A stretch of 64,000 nucleotides of DNA from Spirochaetota bacterium (GTDB lineage: Bacteria > Spirochaetota > Spirochaetia > SPDA01 > JAJSAL01): contig JAJSAL010000116.1 of assembly GCA_024274705.1 (NCBI GenBank), positions 1 to 64,000 of the forward strand, read 5' to 3'. This document shows, in pieces, positions 35,451 to 45,001 of this stretch. The translations under genes and the position numbers were made by a program. The notes beneath the pieces were generated by a model. It did not search any database and was not told the DNA's origin. It saw only the letters and a list, made by a program, of their open reading frames with translations. Within the stretch, counting starts at the first letter, position 1, and each line of letters starts with the position of its first letter.

Positions 35451-37250
35451 ACCGAACAGATATACCAGCCCTGTGTACGGTACCGCATTCTTGTCAGGAA
35501 CCGGGGGAATCGAATTATCATCAGTGATCGAATAGTAGATCGCACCTTCACCTGCCAGTTTCAGGATACCATTGTCATAGCCGACAGACGGCGCCGGAGG
35601 CGGCTTGCGGTCTATGGAAAGTTTAAACTCAACAGGTTCGGAAACAATGCCCTGCCGGTCCAGGGCAGCGAAAGTAAAGTAGAAAGTTCGTTCCATTCCG
35701 TAAGGGACAGAAACAGTGAACTGATCCTGGCACACAGGTGAAAATAGTGTGGGGACCTTTCGGTCCTCCTGTCGAAAGGAGAGTTCATAAACGATGACCG
35801 TTTCCCCGGGATGCTCTATGGCAACAAGCATATCCTGGGTTCCCTGTTTCTGTACCGCCGAAACACCCGGAGATACCGGACGGTCGCTTCTCGATGCAAT
35901 GGTAAGCCCTGCTGCGCTGCTGGTCCTTCCGTTCGGATAGGATGCTATCCCTTTCACCTCTAGGGTTTTTTCTTCATAGACGGTACCCGGAATTTCAATA
36001 GGTTCCGTATACCTGTCAGACCTGGTAGTCGGGGCAGAACCGTCAAGGGTATAAAACATATCCGCGCCGGAAGGGCCGGACATCGTTATAACAAGGGGAT
36101 CATCCCGGCCTGAAGGGTATTCAGCAGATATCTCCGGTTGCAGCGGCTTTCGGTCATCAAAGATAAGGACGTAACGGTGTTCGTTCAGGCGGGAAGTGAT
36201 CCGCGAATAGGAACTGAACCTGAGAATTACGGTCTTCCGGCTTGAACGAAGGGGTTTCAGTTCAAAGGGAGCGGTGTATAACAGGTCTTCTGAGGAGGGA
36301 CTGCTGTCATCCAGAGTGTAGTAGATGGTATTGTCCCCTTCAAGCTCGACGGTAAGGGTATCGGTGAAAATACCGTTATCAACATTCGTCCGGATATTTG
36401 AAACCGGTGTAACGGAATACTGTATTTCCCTTGTAAATATACTCCCGGAACTGGAGGATTGGGCAGCAATCCTGACGGTAACAGAGCCGGTCCGGGGGAT
36501 TTCAACAGGGCCGGTATAGGTAATTCCTGAAGATGCCGGGTCCGATCCGTCATAGGTATACCTTATCCAGTTGAATCCTTCAGTGCGTACAAGGAACATT
36601 TGTGTGTTCGCGTAATCACCCTGTACAGGACTAATAATCGATAGTGTTTCAGCGGCACGGAACACCTTCTTACGTATGGTAAAAGTCCTGCTTATGAGGA
36701 GGCTGGTGTTTCCGGCTCTGTCCTTTGAGTATGCATTGAGAACATAGATTGTGTCCTCCTCTGTTTTTGCGGTAAGTTTGAAAGGATCACCGTTCCATAC
36801 CTTACCGGCCCTGGCGATGGGAGTATTCAGGCTATAGATAATTTCTTCATCATCAGACGGTTGATTGAACTGGAGGATGATATCGTCCGGATATACTCCT
36901 CCGGGTTTGGAGAGCACCGGTTTGTCAGGCACCCGCTTATCGAGGATATACTCCAAGGAGCTCTGTTCTATTATGGCACCATCGGCTTCTGCCCAAACTG
37001 TGATAGTATACCTGCGTTCTTCCCCGGGGATGCTGGAAAGGTATAGAGGAAAGGTATAAGGAATACGTGTATCGATTTGTTCACCATCGAAAGAATAATA
37101 GATGTTTACCCTGGAATCACCCGGTTCTATCCGAAGAAGAATATCTTTATTGTATGATCCCGGGGGATGGGACAAGTCTAATCCGCTTTGGGCGCTGAGT
37201 ATCACGGGGAAAAGCAACAGTATCAGTAAAGAATGCGCAATTCTCTTCAT
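35433..37250 (-). CDS. N-terminal third of the giant chitobiase-C-repeat protein
   Basis: The 605-residue frame begins with a signal peptide (AHSLLILLLFPVILSAQ) and carries about seven beta-sandwich repeats (NIYYSFDGEQIDTR, WIRYTYDGSDPASSG, TIYYTLDDSSPSSED, DMFYTLDGSAPTTRS). These resemble the CHB_HEX_C_1-type module found in secreted glycosidases. It stops at ...LFGERTES just where the repeat should run on; a one-base loss at about 35440 explains the break. The ATG overlaps the phosphoribosyltransferase stop by 4 bases. Read through, the protein would be about 2000 residues. Confidence 0.75.
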   Translation of the reverse strand: MKRIAHSLLILLLFPVILSAQSGLDLSHPPGSYNKDILLRIEPGDSRVNIYYSFDGEQIDTRIPYTFPLYLSSIPGEERRYTITVWAEADGAIIEQSSLEYILDKRVPDKPVLSKPGGVYPDDIILQFNQPSDDEEIIYSLNTPIARAGKVWNGDPFKLTAKTEEDTIYVLNAYSKDRAGNTSLLISRTFTIRKKVFRAAETLSIISPVQGDYANTQMFLVRTEGFNWIRYTYDGSDPASSGITYTGPVEIPRTGSVTVRIAAQSSSSGSIFTREIQYSVTPVSNIRTNVDNGIFTDTLTVELEGDNTIYYTLDDSSPSSEDLLYTAPFELKPLRSSRKTVILRFSSYSRITSRLNEHRYVLIFDDRKPLQPEISAEYPSGRDDPLVITMSGPSGADMFYTLDGSAPTTRSDRYTEPIEIPGTVYEEKTLEVKGIASYPNGRTSSAAGLTIASRSDRPVSPGVSAVQKQGTQDMLVAIEHPGETVIVYELSFRQEDRKVPTLFSPVCQDQFTVSVPYGMERTFYFTFAALDRQGIVSEPVEFKLSIDRKPPPAPSVGYDNGILKLAGEGAIYYSITDDNSIPPVPDKNAVPYTGLVYLFGERTES

Positions 37251-37864
37251 TTTTTCCTGTGTTTATACAGAATTGAAAGAGCTTCCTCCAGTGCAGGATC
37301 TTCTTTGTAGTAATTGGAGGCAAGCTCCTCCTGAGTTAAACCCTCGAGTTCGTGACTTAAATAATGAATCCACACATCGTCTTCCGGACTCTCCACCACA
37401 TGTTTTCTGCAGTAATAATCCGGCTGTACCGAAAGGGCGGTATTTTTCCCCGGTATAATCTTGTAATCATGAACGACGACTTTGATATCCCGCCTGGGTA
37501 TTCCTTTTTTCATTATTATTTCAACAAGACGGTTGATGGTTCTTCCGCTGTCGAAAATGTCATCGATCAGCATGACACGGTCCCCGTTTCGGAGATATTC
37601 AGGATCATAGGTCCATCCGTCGATCATGATTTCCTGCTGCTCTTTTATACCCGTGTACGAGCGGGCCACAACTGCAGCGTAGAATACCGGGCGGTTCTTT
37701 TTCCGGACAAGCTTGAAGTACTCACTCATTACATTACCGAGATATGCGCCGCCGCGAAGGGAAATATAAATTACATCAGGAACAAAACCATCCTGGTATA
37801 TGGAAAATGCCAGTTTTATAGTATTGTTCCGGACCGTGGTGTAGGATAGAAATTCTTTTTTCAT
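37247..37864 (-). CDS. purine-type phosphoribosyltransferase
   Basis: The 205-residue protein has the type I PRTase PRPP loop VMLIDDIFDSGRTINRLVEII near residue 95, an N-terminal ISLRGGAYLG segment and a long flexible loop. This layout resembles hypoxanthine or xanthine-guanine phosphoribosyltransferases, which salvage bases to IMP/GMP; the exact base cannot be read from the sequence. The C-terminal 60 residues are longer than in minimal Hpt. It lies between htrA and the giant surface gene (4-base overlap), an odd setting for a salvage enzyme. Confidence 0.8.
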   Translation of the reverse strand: MKKEFLSYTTVRNNTIKLAFSIYQDGFVPDVIYISLRGGAYLGNVMSEYFKLVRKKNRPVFYAAVVARSYTGIKEQQEIMIDGWTYDPEYLRNGDRVMLIDDIFDSGRTINRLVEIIMKKGIPRRDIKVVVHDYKIIPGKNTALSVQPDYYCRKHVVESPEDDVWIHYLSHELEGLTQEELASNYYKEDPALEEALSILYKHRKK

Positions 37865-37883
37865 GCTCTCCGACTCTCTCGGG

Positions 37884-39377
37884 CTATTTCACAATGGTGA
37901 CGGTCTGTTCGTTTCCATCACGGAAGTATGAAATTTCGTAGTCTTTGCTTTGTATATCGTTAAGAGCACGGTAAAAATCCATTACATTTTCAATAGATAC
38001 ACTATTTATTGAAGTGATAACATCCCCAAGTCGTAACCCCCCGATATGCATCTTCGTCTTATTTTCGACCTCCCGAACTGCAACACCTGCTATGCCTGGA
38101 GGCATGTCAAGTTCATCTTTCAACTCATCCGTAAGGGGGATGACGGAAATACCTGGCCAAAGTTTCCGGTTAAGAGCGGCGATACTGTCCCTGTCCTTCC
38201 TCCGTCCGATAAGTACCGGAAGGGTCAGTTCTTTTCCTTCACGGATGATGACAAACACCGCCTCCTCATTCGGCGGAAGATCACCAACGTAACGTACCAG
38301 CCTGTTCGCGTCCTTTATGGAGACTCCGTTAAGTTCTATGATGAGATCTCCAGGCCGCAAACCTCCCTTATCGGCAGGTGAATCGAGAAACACATGGTAG
38401 ACAAACGCTCCCGACACGCCACTCAGTTCCATTTCTTCGAGAAAGGTGGAAAAAGGATCAGCGATGCTCACGCCAAGCCAACCGTATTCAACCTCACCAA
38501 GCCGGATAAAATCATCGATCGCCTTTTTTGCGAAATTAATGGGGATGGAGAATCCAAGCCCAATATTGCCTCCGTTTGGAGCCGCTATCCAGGTATTGAT
38601 GCCTATAACCTCTCCATAGATATTCACCAGGGCCCCTCCGGAGTTGCCCTGGTTTATGGAGGCATCTGTTTGTATGTAACTGCTTATCTCTGTGGGTCCT
38701 GAACGTCCTTTTGCACTTACAATTCCCGCTGTTACGGTGGAGTTAAAACCGAAGGGATTGCCGATAGCGAGGACCCAATCCCCGACATACAGATCGTCGG
38801 AATCACCGAGACGTGCGATGGGTATGTCATCACCGTTCCCGTTAAAAGAGACCAGGGCAAGATCACGCCTGTCATCTATCCCGACTATTTCAGCTTTATA
38901 GACCGTACCGTCGTAGGTTGAAATTTCTATCTCATCGGCATCGCCCACAACGTGATCGTTTGTAAGAACATAAAAGGTACTGCCCTCCTTGCGGACAATC
39001 ACACCGGAACCCAGGCCCTCATTTCTGAATTCCCTCTCCCGGGGCGATTCTTCCGGGTCCGAAGGACCGAAGTTCCAGGGCCATGACGGACTGCCGCCTC
39101 CATCAGGAACAGCCTGTCTTTTTATTTCAACAACAGAGACTTCAACGACTACCGGTAACACTTCGGCAGAAACTGCCCGGAACGAATTCTGAATCGTTTC
39201 CAGGTTTTTTATTGTTGCCACCGGAAGATCATCATCGGCATAGACTGAGTCATTGGAAGGTATTTTCGTAGAACAGGAAAATGACACAAGCGATATTGAA
39301 AAACCGATAATGATACCGATAAATACGAGATTGAATATAAACAGTTTTTTACCGGTTAACATGTTGCTACGCCTCAC
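37884..39377 (-). CDS. HtrA/DegP-family periplasmic serine protease with two PDZ domains
   Basis: The 497-residue protein has an N-terminal membrane/signal helix (FIFNLVFIGIIIGFSISLVSFSC), which may be a lipobox or an anchor. The trypsin-like domain has the catalytic triad His in LTNDHVVGD, Asp in DDRRDLALV and Ser in NQGNSGGALVN. PDZ1 follows at about 295-385 and PDZ2 at about 410-497. It degrades or refolds misfolded envelope proteins. The GTG at 39377 has a well-spaced GAGGAG site; ATG five codons in (39362) is an alternative start. It follows map and precedes the PRTase in the run. Confidence 0.93.
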   Translation of the reverse strand: MRRSNMLTGKKLFIFNLVFIGIIIGFSISLVSFSCSTKIPSNDSVYADDDLPVATIKNLETIQNSFRAVSAEVLPVVVEVSVVEIKRQAVPDGGGSPSWPWNFGPSDPEESPREREFRNEGLGSGVIVRKEGSTFYVLTNDHVVGDADEIEISTYDGTVYKAEIVGIDDRRDLALVSFNGNGDDIPIARLGDSDDLYVGDWVLAIGNPFGFNSTVTAGIVSAKGRSGPTEISSYIQTDASINQGNSGGALVNIYGEVIGINTWIAAPNGGNIGLGFSIPINFAKKAIDDFIRLGEVEYGWLGVSIADPFSTFLEEMELSGVSGAFVYHVFLDSPADKGGLRPGDLIIELNGVSIKDANRLVRYVGDLPPNEEAVFVIIREGKELTLPVLIGRRKDRDSIAALNRKLWPGISVIPLTDELKDELDMPPGIAGVAVREVENKTKMHIGGLRLGDVITSINSVSIENVMDFYRALNDIQSKDYEISYFRDGNEQTVTIVK

Positions 39378-39427
39378 GAGATCTCCTCTTTATGATATCA
39401 TAATAATACGTATTCAGGTAAGAAATG

Positions 39428-40186
39428 TCACTTATAATTATCCCGGGATGTGAGTATTTCAGTATGGTCCTGATGGATGACAACGGTATGTTCAAAATGG
39501 GCAGACAGTTCTCTGTCTGCAGTCTCAACAGTCCACTCGTCGTCCAGGATAGTTATATCCCCAGTTCCCATATTGATCATAGGCTCGATTGCGAGAACCA
39601 TACCCTTCTTGAGCCGTGGATTGGGGCCGGAACAGATGTAATTCGGCACCTGAGGCTCCTCATGCAGATCGAAGCCGACACCATGGCCGCAGAACTGGTG
39701 CACCACCCCATACCCATGTGATGCGGCGTGGTTATATACAGCCTGGGAGATATGCCGGATTCGGTTTCCGCATATGGCCTGCTTGATGCCGAGGTAGAGA
39801 CACTCTTCAGTAACTTTCATAAGCTTTTCTGCTCCGGGTGAAACAGTACCAATAGCGAGAGTTACCGCTGCATCACTTATGTATCCCTTCAGGTCGACCC
39901 CGCAGTCGAGACTCAGAATATCTCCGGATTTCAGTTTCCTGGAGTCAGGGATTCCGTGTATTACCTGGTAGTTCACCGAGGTACACAGGCTTGCGGGATA
40001 ATCCATGTAACCAAGAAACACCGGCCTTCCGCCGCGGCTTACAATATGAGCATGCGCTGTTCTGTCCAGTTCTTTTGTCGTGATTCCAGGTTCCGCCAGT
40101 TCCAGGATTTCTTCGAACGTCTCAATAAGAATCAATGATGCCTCTCGAATCCGCTGTATTTCTTCTTCGTTTTTAAGCTTTATCAT
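39428..40186 (-). CDS. map: methionine aminopeptidase, type I
   Basis: Removes the initiator methionine from nascent proteins. The 252-residue protein has the metal ligands in order: SLDCGVDLKGYISDAAVT (two Asp), HQFCGHGVGFDLHEEP (His), a Glu in VLAIEPMINMG, and Glu in DDEWTVETADRELSAHFEHTVVI. It has the compact type Ia length without a zinc-finger extension. It lies 12 bases after the bactofilin gene. Confidence 0.95.
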   Translation of the reverse strand: MIKLKNEEEIQRIREASLILIETFEEILELAEPGITTKELDRTAHAHIVSRGGRPVFLGYMDYPASLCTSVNYQVIHGIPDSRKLKSGDILSLDCGVDLKGYISDAAVTLAIGTVSPGAEKLMKVTEECLYLGIKQAICGNRIRHISQAVYNHAASHGYGVVHQFCGHGVGFDLHEEPQVPNYICSGPNPRLKKGMVLAIEPMINMGTGDITILDDEWTVETADRELSAHFEHTVVIHQDHTEILTSRDNYK

Positions 40187-40198
40187 TGAACGTGATGA

Positions 40199-40639
40199 TT
40201 ATTCTTCTTTTTTTTGTCTCTTCGGCGGGTTGGGCTGAAAAAACTTCGATGCATCCTCACCATAAGACTCACTGATTACGTTTTCAATGCTTTCCTGAGA
40301 AGTGGATGCGGAAGTGATGGTTACCTGCCCCTGAGTTATGACACCGGGTTCGAGATTCAATTTTGGTGTAGAAATATTACCAAGGACCTTACCGTTTTCG
40401 ATGATTTTCACCTCTTCGGTGGCAGTGATATTTCCGATAAGGGTCCCGGCTACGGTAACTGTTCTGGCTGTGATATCGGTCTTCACTTTACCCGAAGGAC
40501 TAACGACAAGCTGGTCTTCAGTTTTGATGACACCCTGAAACTTACCTTCAATCCGAATAGATCCTTCAACGTAAAAATTCCCCTCGAAAACCGAACCTTC
40601 ACCTATAATACAATTGGCATTTTCATTTATTTTCGCCAT
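40199..40639 (-). CDS. bactofilin (polymer-forming cytoskeletal protein)
   Basis: The 146-residue protein is a beta-helical bactofilin: repeating short strands (GSVFEGNFYVEGSIRIEGKFQGVIKT, GKVKTDITARTVTVAGTLIGNITATEEVKII) flanked by short unstructured tails. Bactofilins polymerise on the membrane and in several bacteria act in cell shape or peptidoglycan positioning. Together with CfpA, the window encodes two cytoskeletal polymers. The Lys-rich C-terminus (PPKRQKKEE) is typical of the disordered tail. Confidence 0.92.
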   Translation of the reverse strand: MAKINENANCIIGEGSVFEGNFYVEGSIRIEGKFQGVIKTEDQLVVSPSGKVKTDITARTVTVAGTLIGNITATEEVKIIENGKVLGNISTPKLNLEPGVITQGQVTITSASTSQESIENVISESYGEDASKFFQPNPPKRQKKEE

Positions 40640-40679
40640 TGCCTCTCCTCATCTTGCTGCGCCTTAAGGAACAAGATTA

Positions 40680-42308
40680 TCACCTTTTATCCTCTGCTTC
40701 AAGCTTTTTCAATAACAGGCTTGCCTCTATGTTTCCAGGATCGAGCTTAAGAGAAAATTCCGCCTCTCTGGCGGCGCCGGCATAATTACCCTGCTGATAG
40801 AAAATATCCCCAATGCTGTACCTGATCCGGGAACGAATATGATCGTTAGCCGGTGATACGCTGTTTTCCAGCATCCGGGAAGCCTTTTGATAATAATCAA
40901 GGGCACTATCCCTTCGATACGTGAGGGAATATATCCTTCCTAAATTGAAACAGGTTTCCCACCTGGAATGTTCTTCGAGGGAACGTTCGAATAATTCGAT
41001 ACCTTTTTCCAATTCTCCGTTATAGACAGCACGAAGTGCCTTAAAAAAGGGTATCCAGTCAGCAGAGGGATATTCCCCTTCTACACGCTTAAGCACCTCT
41101 TCAAGGGTATCCATATCTTCGAGGCCGGCGAGAAAAGCACAGAAATAACGCACCAACTGCGGGTTGCTCCTGTCTTCTGCATAGAGGATCCATAGGGTCG
41201 TTTTCAGCTTTTCAGGATTACGGATAACCGGATCCAGAATAATTTCCATCAGTTGAGCATCTGTATCTTCCGGATGTTCCTGAAGATAGGTCTTTACGAT
41301 CCCCATGGCTTCATCCTCCTGTCCTATCCGGGCGTAGCTCCATGCCGCTGTGAGTACGATCTCTTTCCTACCGGGAAACAACTTCAATGCCTGGTTGAGG
41401 ATCGGAATACTCCCGTTTATTCCACCCTGAACGACGTGTATCCACGCGCTGTTGCAGTACGGGATCCATGATGCATCAGGTTCCTTGTTTATCATGTTCT
41501 CATAGAGGTGTAATGCCCGGTCCAGATCATTTCTGTACAAGGATATGTCTGCCTCCATTAAATCCAGGTAAGATCTATTCACCGATTCATTTAGTTTGAG
41601 AAAGTGGATAATTTTCTCCGCCATGTCGAACTCACCGCTGTCGAAAGCCAGTTCCAGCAGCACCTCGGGGCGGTAAGTATAGTCAATCGATTTACGCAGT
41701 ATAGAGCGCACTTTTGCACCGTTGCCCTGGTGCATCCACAACAATGCACTGTTAAGGGCAAGAGCAGGTTCCTCTATCCTGCGGCTGAGCCGTTCGTAGA
41801 TATAAGGATCTTTTGTATCGGTATTCAGCAGCAGGGCATTTTCTTTATATTCGGTTACAGCGCCGTTCATCTGCCCATAGAGCAGGATCGGTTCGAACCG
41901 GGTATCTGAGATCCGCTTAATACTCTTATTTATTTTTTTACTGAATTGCCCCGTTTTAAATTGTCCGTATACCAAAAGGGCATGGAAATCAGCCTGCCTG
42001 AAGTGTCGTTTTACTGCCTTCCCGGCTATTTCAGAAAGTATGGCATAATTCCCTGATTGTTCCGCCAGGTTGTATACATGACTCAGGAGATCATACCAAT
42101 CACTCTCCGAACGTATTTCTTTTGCAGTCTGAAGGACGGCCGTTTCCGCCTGGGCAAACTCTCCCCTTTCCAACAGGGGTGCGATATCCCGGACTTCCAT
42201 GTCTTTGCCCTTCGAAATAAGGAGCATTATACCGGCTGCAGCAACCAGTACAGCTGCGAGGGCTGATACGATAAGTATAACTAGCCGTTTCTGATCGGGT
42301 TTCATCAC
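40680..42308 (-). CDS. membrane-anchored TPR protein
   Basis: The 542-residue protein has one N-terminal membrane helix (LVILIVSALAAVLVAAAGIMLLI, about 9-31) followed by tetratricopeptide repeats to the end (YNLAEQSGNYAILSEIAGKA, CFNLGRIYSLTYRRDSALDYYQKAS, GDIFYQQGNYAGAAREAEFSLKLDPGN). The repeats probably lie in the periplasm. It starts 14 bases after nusB in a run with the PpiC-like chaperone, bactofilin and htrA. The partner is unknown. Confidence 0.82.
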   Translation of the reverse strand: MMKPDQKRLVILIVSALAAVLVAAAGIMLLISKGKDMEVRDIAPLLERGEFAQAETAVLQTAKEIRSESDWYDLLSHVYNLAEQSGNYAILSEIAGKAVKRHFRQADFHALLVYGQFKTGQFSKKINKSIKRISDTRFEPILLYGQMNGAVTEYKENALLLNTDTKDPYIYERLSRRIEEPALALNSALLWMHQGNGAKVRSILRKSIDYTYRPEVLLELAFDSGEFDMAEKIIHFLKLNESVNRSYLDLMEADISLYRNDLDRALHLYENMINKEPDASWIPYCNSAWIHVVQGGINGSIPILNQALKLFPGRKEIVLTAAWSYARIGQEDEAMGIVKTYLQEHPEDTDAQLMEIILDPVIRNPEKLKTTLWILYAEDRSNPQLVRYFCAFLAGLEDMDTLEEVLKRVEGEYPSADWIPFFKALRAVYNGELEKGIELFERSLEEHSRWETCFNLGRIYSLTYRRDSALDYYQKASRMLENSVSPANDHIRSRIRYSIGDIFYQQGNYAGAAREAEFSLKLDPGNIEASLLLKKLEAEDKR

Positions 42309-42322
42309 TTAAAAAATCGATT

Positions 42323-42742
42323 TCAGAGCTGACTCGACTTTCGTATACCATCGAGTACACCGTTGATAAACCGGTACGAGTCTTCACCTCCAAAATCTTT
42401 TGAAATATCGATTGCTTCATCGATTGTAACAGATGTGGGAATTTCCTTTTGAAAAAACAGCGAAAATACACCCATGCGAAGAATTGCCAGTTCGACTTTT
42501 GATAACCTGTTGAAATCCCAGTTATCCAGATGCGTCCGTATTTCCCTGTCGATGTATTCGATATTTTCCAGTGTACCTGCTACAAGTATGACGGAGAAAC
42601 CAACGGTATCCTGATCAAGAGATAGTCTATGATTCTTGTCTAGCCAGGAAAAACAGGTCAATTCCTCCAGGGGCACCCGATTGAGTTCCCAGGCGTAAAG
42701 GGCTTGAAACGCAAGGACTCTCGCTTTACGTCTCGATCCCAT
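42323..42742 (-). CDS. nusB: transcription antitermination protein NusB
   Basis: The 139-residue protein has the NusB pattern: an N-terminal RRKARVLAFQALYAWEL and the C-terminal VELAILRMGVFSLFF and SVTIDEAIDISKDFGGEDSYRFINGVLDGI. NusB with NusE binds boxA RNA and supports antitermination of rRNA transcripts. It is directly after the PpiC gene (2-base gap), so it is cotranscribed with envelope genes. Confidence 0.95.
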   Translation of the reverse strand: MGSRRKARVLAFQALYAWELNRVPLEELTCFSWLDKNHRLSLDQDTVGFSVILVAGTLENIEYIDREIRTHLDNWDFNRLSKVELAILRMGVFSLFFQKEIPTSVTIDEAIDISKDFGGEDSYRFINGVLDGIRKSSQL

Positions 42743-42744
42743 AC

Positions 42745-43779
42745 CTATTCGAGGTTTCTCTCGTAAATGACAATTTCAGCGTCCTGTTTCATAACCTTTA
42801 CGAGTTCATCCACCGCTTTCTGCAGTACGATCTGCTGTTTTTCAAGAAGCTTAAGAGCAACGATCCTGTCACGGACGGTCTCCTTTGCTCCCGGGGAGAC
42901 CGGGTCATCCAACTCGAGAAAACGCTTCGACAGTTTTTCCGTTACTTTCACGATGTGATATCCAATATTGGATTCGATTACCCTGCTTGTTTCTCCGGTT
43001 TTCAGGGCAAATACCTTATCGAAAAAGTTTTTTCCCAGAAGAGACTGAGATGCCATATCATTCCTCTGAAGATATCCCACATCACCTCCCTGATACCGGG
43101 ATTGAGTGTCGTCCGAATATTTAATCACAAGTTTTTCAAAGGTTGCCACACCATTTTCAAGGTCTCGTAGAATCTCATACATAAGATCCCGTGCCTGTCG
43201 CTTATCCAACGGGGACAGGTTCCGGGTATCCCGAAAAATCTGGCTGAACCGGACCATCTCCGGATTGAGAAAAAGATGGGAATTCTCATTGAAGATATCT
43301 TGGATTTCTGATTCCGGTGGAGGTTTGATATTATCAAAATCCTTGCTCTTTTTCATCTTGATGTAATTATTAATTGCCAGTTGTTCTTTCGCCTGCTTCA
43401 CATACGCTGCCCAAGGAATCCCCGTCTGCTGTGTTACAAATGTCTTGAGCTGGTCGTTGGTAATATTAACTCCCTCAGGGCCCATCTGCTGCTTTATAGC
43501 CATAATGACTTCAGTATCTGAAACAAATATACCTTCTTTCTCGGCTGCCTGTTTAAGAAGGACCTCTGAGATCATATCTTCCAGGACTTGTTTTTTACTG
43601 GTGATAGGCTGCATAAGCGCCTGGAGCTGGTCTATTCTCTGTTCCAGCTGCTTCACCGTTATAATTTCCGGTTTATACAGATTCACTGTTGCAGCAGTTT
43701 TATCCATAACCTGCGCAGCCAGCGCAGTGATACTAAGTAAAATCAGTATACAAAGAAAGGGTAATCTTTTGATCATCAT
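42745..43779 (-). CDS. SurA/PrsA-like periplasmic peptidyl-prolyl isomerase
   Basis: The 344-residue protein has a signal peptide (LPFLCILILLSITALAAQ), a SurA_N-like helical domain (about 30-165) and a parvulin (PpiC) domain near 175-285 (VRFSQIFRDTRN ... YSDDTQSRYQGGDVGYLQRNDM ... GETSRVIESNIGYHIVKVTEK). A helical C-terminal segment follows. SurA-like chaperones help outer-membrane proteins fold. It is the first gene of the run that includes nusB, the TPR protein, bactofilin, map and htrA. Confidence 0.88.
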   Translation of the reverse strand: MMIKRLPFLCILILLSITALAAQVMDKTAATVNLYKPEIITVKQLEQRIDQLQALMQPITSKKQVLEDMISEVLLKQAAEKEGIFVSDTEVIMAIKQQMGPEGVNITNDQLKTFVTQQTGIPWAAYVKQAKEQLAINNYIKMKKSKDFDNIKPPPESEIQDIFNENSHLFLNPEMVRFSQIFRDTRNLSPLDKRQARDLMYEILRDLENGVATFEKLVIKYSDDTQSRYQGGDVGYLQRNDMASQSLLGKNFFDKVFALKTGETSRVIESNIGYHIVKVTEKLSKRFLELDDPVSPGAKETVRDRIVALKLLEKQQIVLQKAVDELVKVMKQDAEIVIYERNLE

Positions 43780-43861
43780 TCGGTACCTTCCATAAATTGT
43801 TCCCGGGCATGATATCCTCTATAGCTCATCATGTCCATAATAACAGATAATAACGCGGTAA

Positions 43862-44596
43862 TCAGTTTTTTCCCAGTTTTCCGTACAACTGGTTGATTTT
43901 TCGAGAAAGGTGATCGTTTATCTTTTTCGATAAATTCAGTTTCAGCGCTTCCCGAAGGTAATACATTTGCTCTGCTGTAGAAAGCGTTTTTGACATCTTT
44001 GTACAGGTGATGTGTTTAAAACGGTCCGCTACTTCTTCCATAAAATGTCTGAAATAGGGTTTTTCAAACTCAAACAGGGTTATCTTTTTAAGCAATTCAA
44101 AGGCTTTTACGTATTCCCGGTGGTTTTCGTACTCCTCGGCGAGAAGAAAAGAGCAATCCATGAAATCTTCACGATCCATGTAATCTTCCAGGGCACAATT
44201 TTTCGTATAGAACAATTCTTCAAACAGGACAAGAGCCTCCTCTTCCTGATTGAACAATAGATCGTGGAATATCAGCTTTGACAGAATTTCCGGATCTTCC
44301 TTTCGCTCCTTGAGAAAATCACGGTAATTGAATCCCTCATCGGGCCTGACTATTCTTACCCTGTCATACTCTTTTCGCTTTATAGGGTCGCTCAGCACCG
44401 CGTAAGCAGTAAGGAGAAGCTTTATCCCTTCATCCGAGCCGTTTTTTCCTACATCAGGATGGATACGTTTTACACGTGATCGAAATGATTTTTTTATTTC
44501 CTGGGAAGAGGAATCACAACTGATTCCGAGAATATCGTAATAATCAGCCAAACTAGTCAGTTTTCCGGATTCACTTGATGTGAAGCCGTTTCCCAA
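43862..44596 (-). CDS. J-domain protein with a spirochaete-type helical C-terminus
   Basis: A J domain lies at about residues 17-82, with YYDILGI, the HPD motif in RIHPDVGKNG and the final DPIKRKEYDR. The remaining ~160 residues are helical and lack the Gly/Phe and zinc-finger regions of DnaJ, so it is a class C-type DnaK co-chaperone. The ATG at 44596 overlaps the upstream gene by 26 bases; a TTG at 44551 would give the usual MADYYDILG start and is an alternative. It is the last gene of the glycolysis/secG run. Confidence 0.85.
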   Translation of the reverse strand: MGNGFTSSESGKLTSLADYYDILGISCDSSSQEIKKSFRSRVKRIHPDVGKNGSDEGIKLLLTAYAVLSDPIKRKEYDRVRIVRPDEGFNYRDFLKERKEDPEILSKLIFHDLLFNQEEEALVLFEELFYTKNCALEDYMDREDFMDCSFLLAEEYENHREYVKAFELLKKITLFEFEKPYFRHFMEEVADRFKHITCTKMSKTLSTAEQMYYLREALKLNLSKKINDHLSRKINQLYGKLGKN

Positions 44597-44984
44597 CGGC
44601 TTCTGCTTCTTCCGTTGAACCCAGGACCTCCGAAAATTTGAGAAACATACCTTCCCGCTCCATGATCATCATCAGATTCTTGAGGGTTTTCATCTGACGA
44701 AACCCTTTTTTCAGTATATAGGCAAAACACCTCTTGCCGGATACCATCCCCGAGGTTGCAAGATACTGGGCAATCTTAGCCGGTATTTTTCCTCCGAAGG
44801 TGCTATCCGCAACCGTACCCACGGCGATGTACCCATACATGGTGAGTTTTAGATTCACATCACGATCTCCGTCGATGAGATCGACATCAAAGCCCTGTGA
44901 TTCGATGCCCCGGGCGAGTCCATTCGTTATATTGAGCAGTTCTCCTCTGTTTGTCCCGCCGAAAAAAAGTATACCAACACGCAT
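44571..44984 (-). CDS. small flavodoxin-fold-like protein, unknown
   Basis: The 137-residue protein begins MRVGILFFGGTNRGELLNITNGLARG, which resembles the strand-loop-helix of a flavodoxin fold, followed by VDLIDGDRD and GYIAVGTVADSTFGGKIPAKI. The canonical TxTGNT loop is not conserved, so FMN binding is uncertain. It is 17 bases downstream of secG and overlaps the J-domain gene. Function unknown. Confidence 0.65.
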   Translation of the reverse strand: MRVGILFFGGTNRGELLNITNGLARGIESQGFDVDLIDGDRDVNLKLTMYGYIAVGTVADSTFGGKIPAKIAQYLATSGMVSGKRCFAYILKKGFRQMKTLKNLMMIMEREGMFLKFSEVLGSTEEAEAVGKRLHIK

Positions 44985-45001
44985 ATTTTTGCCTTCCCGG
45001 T

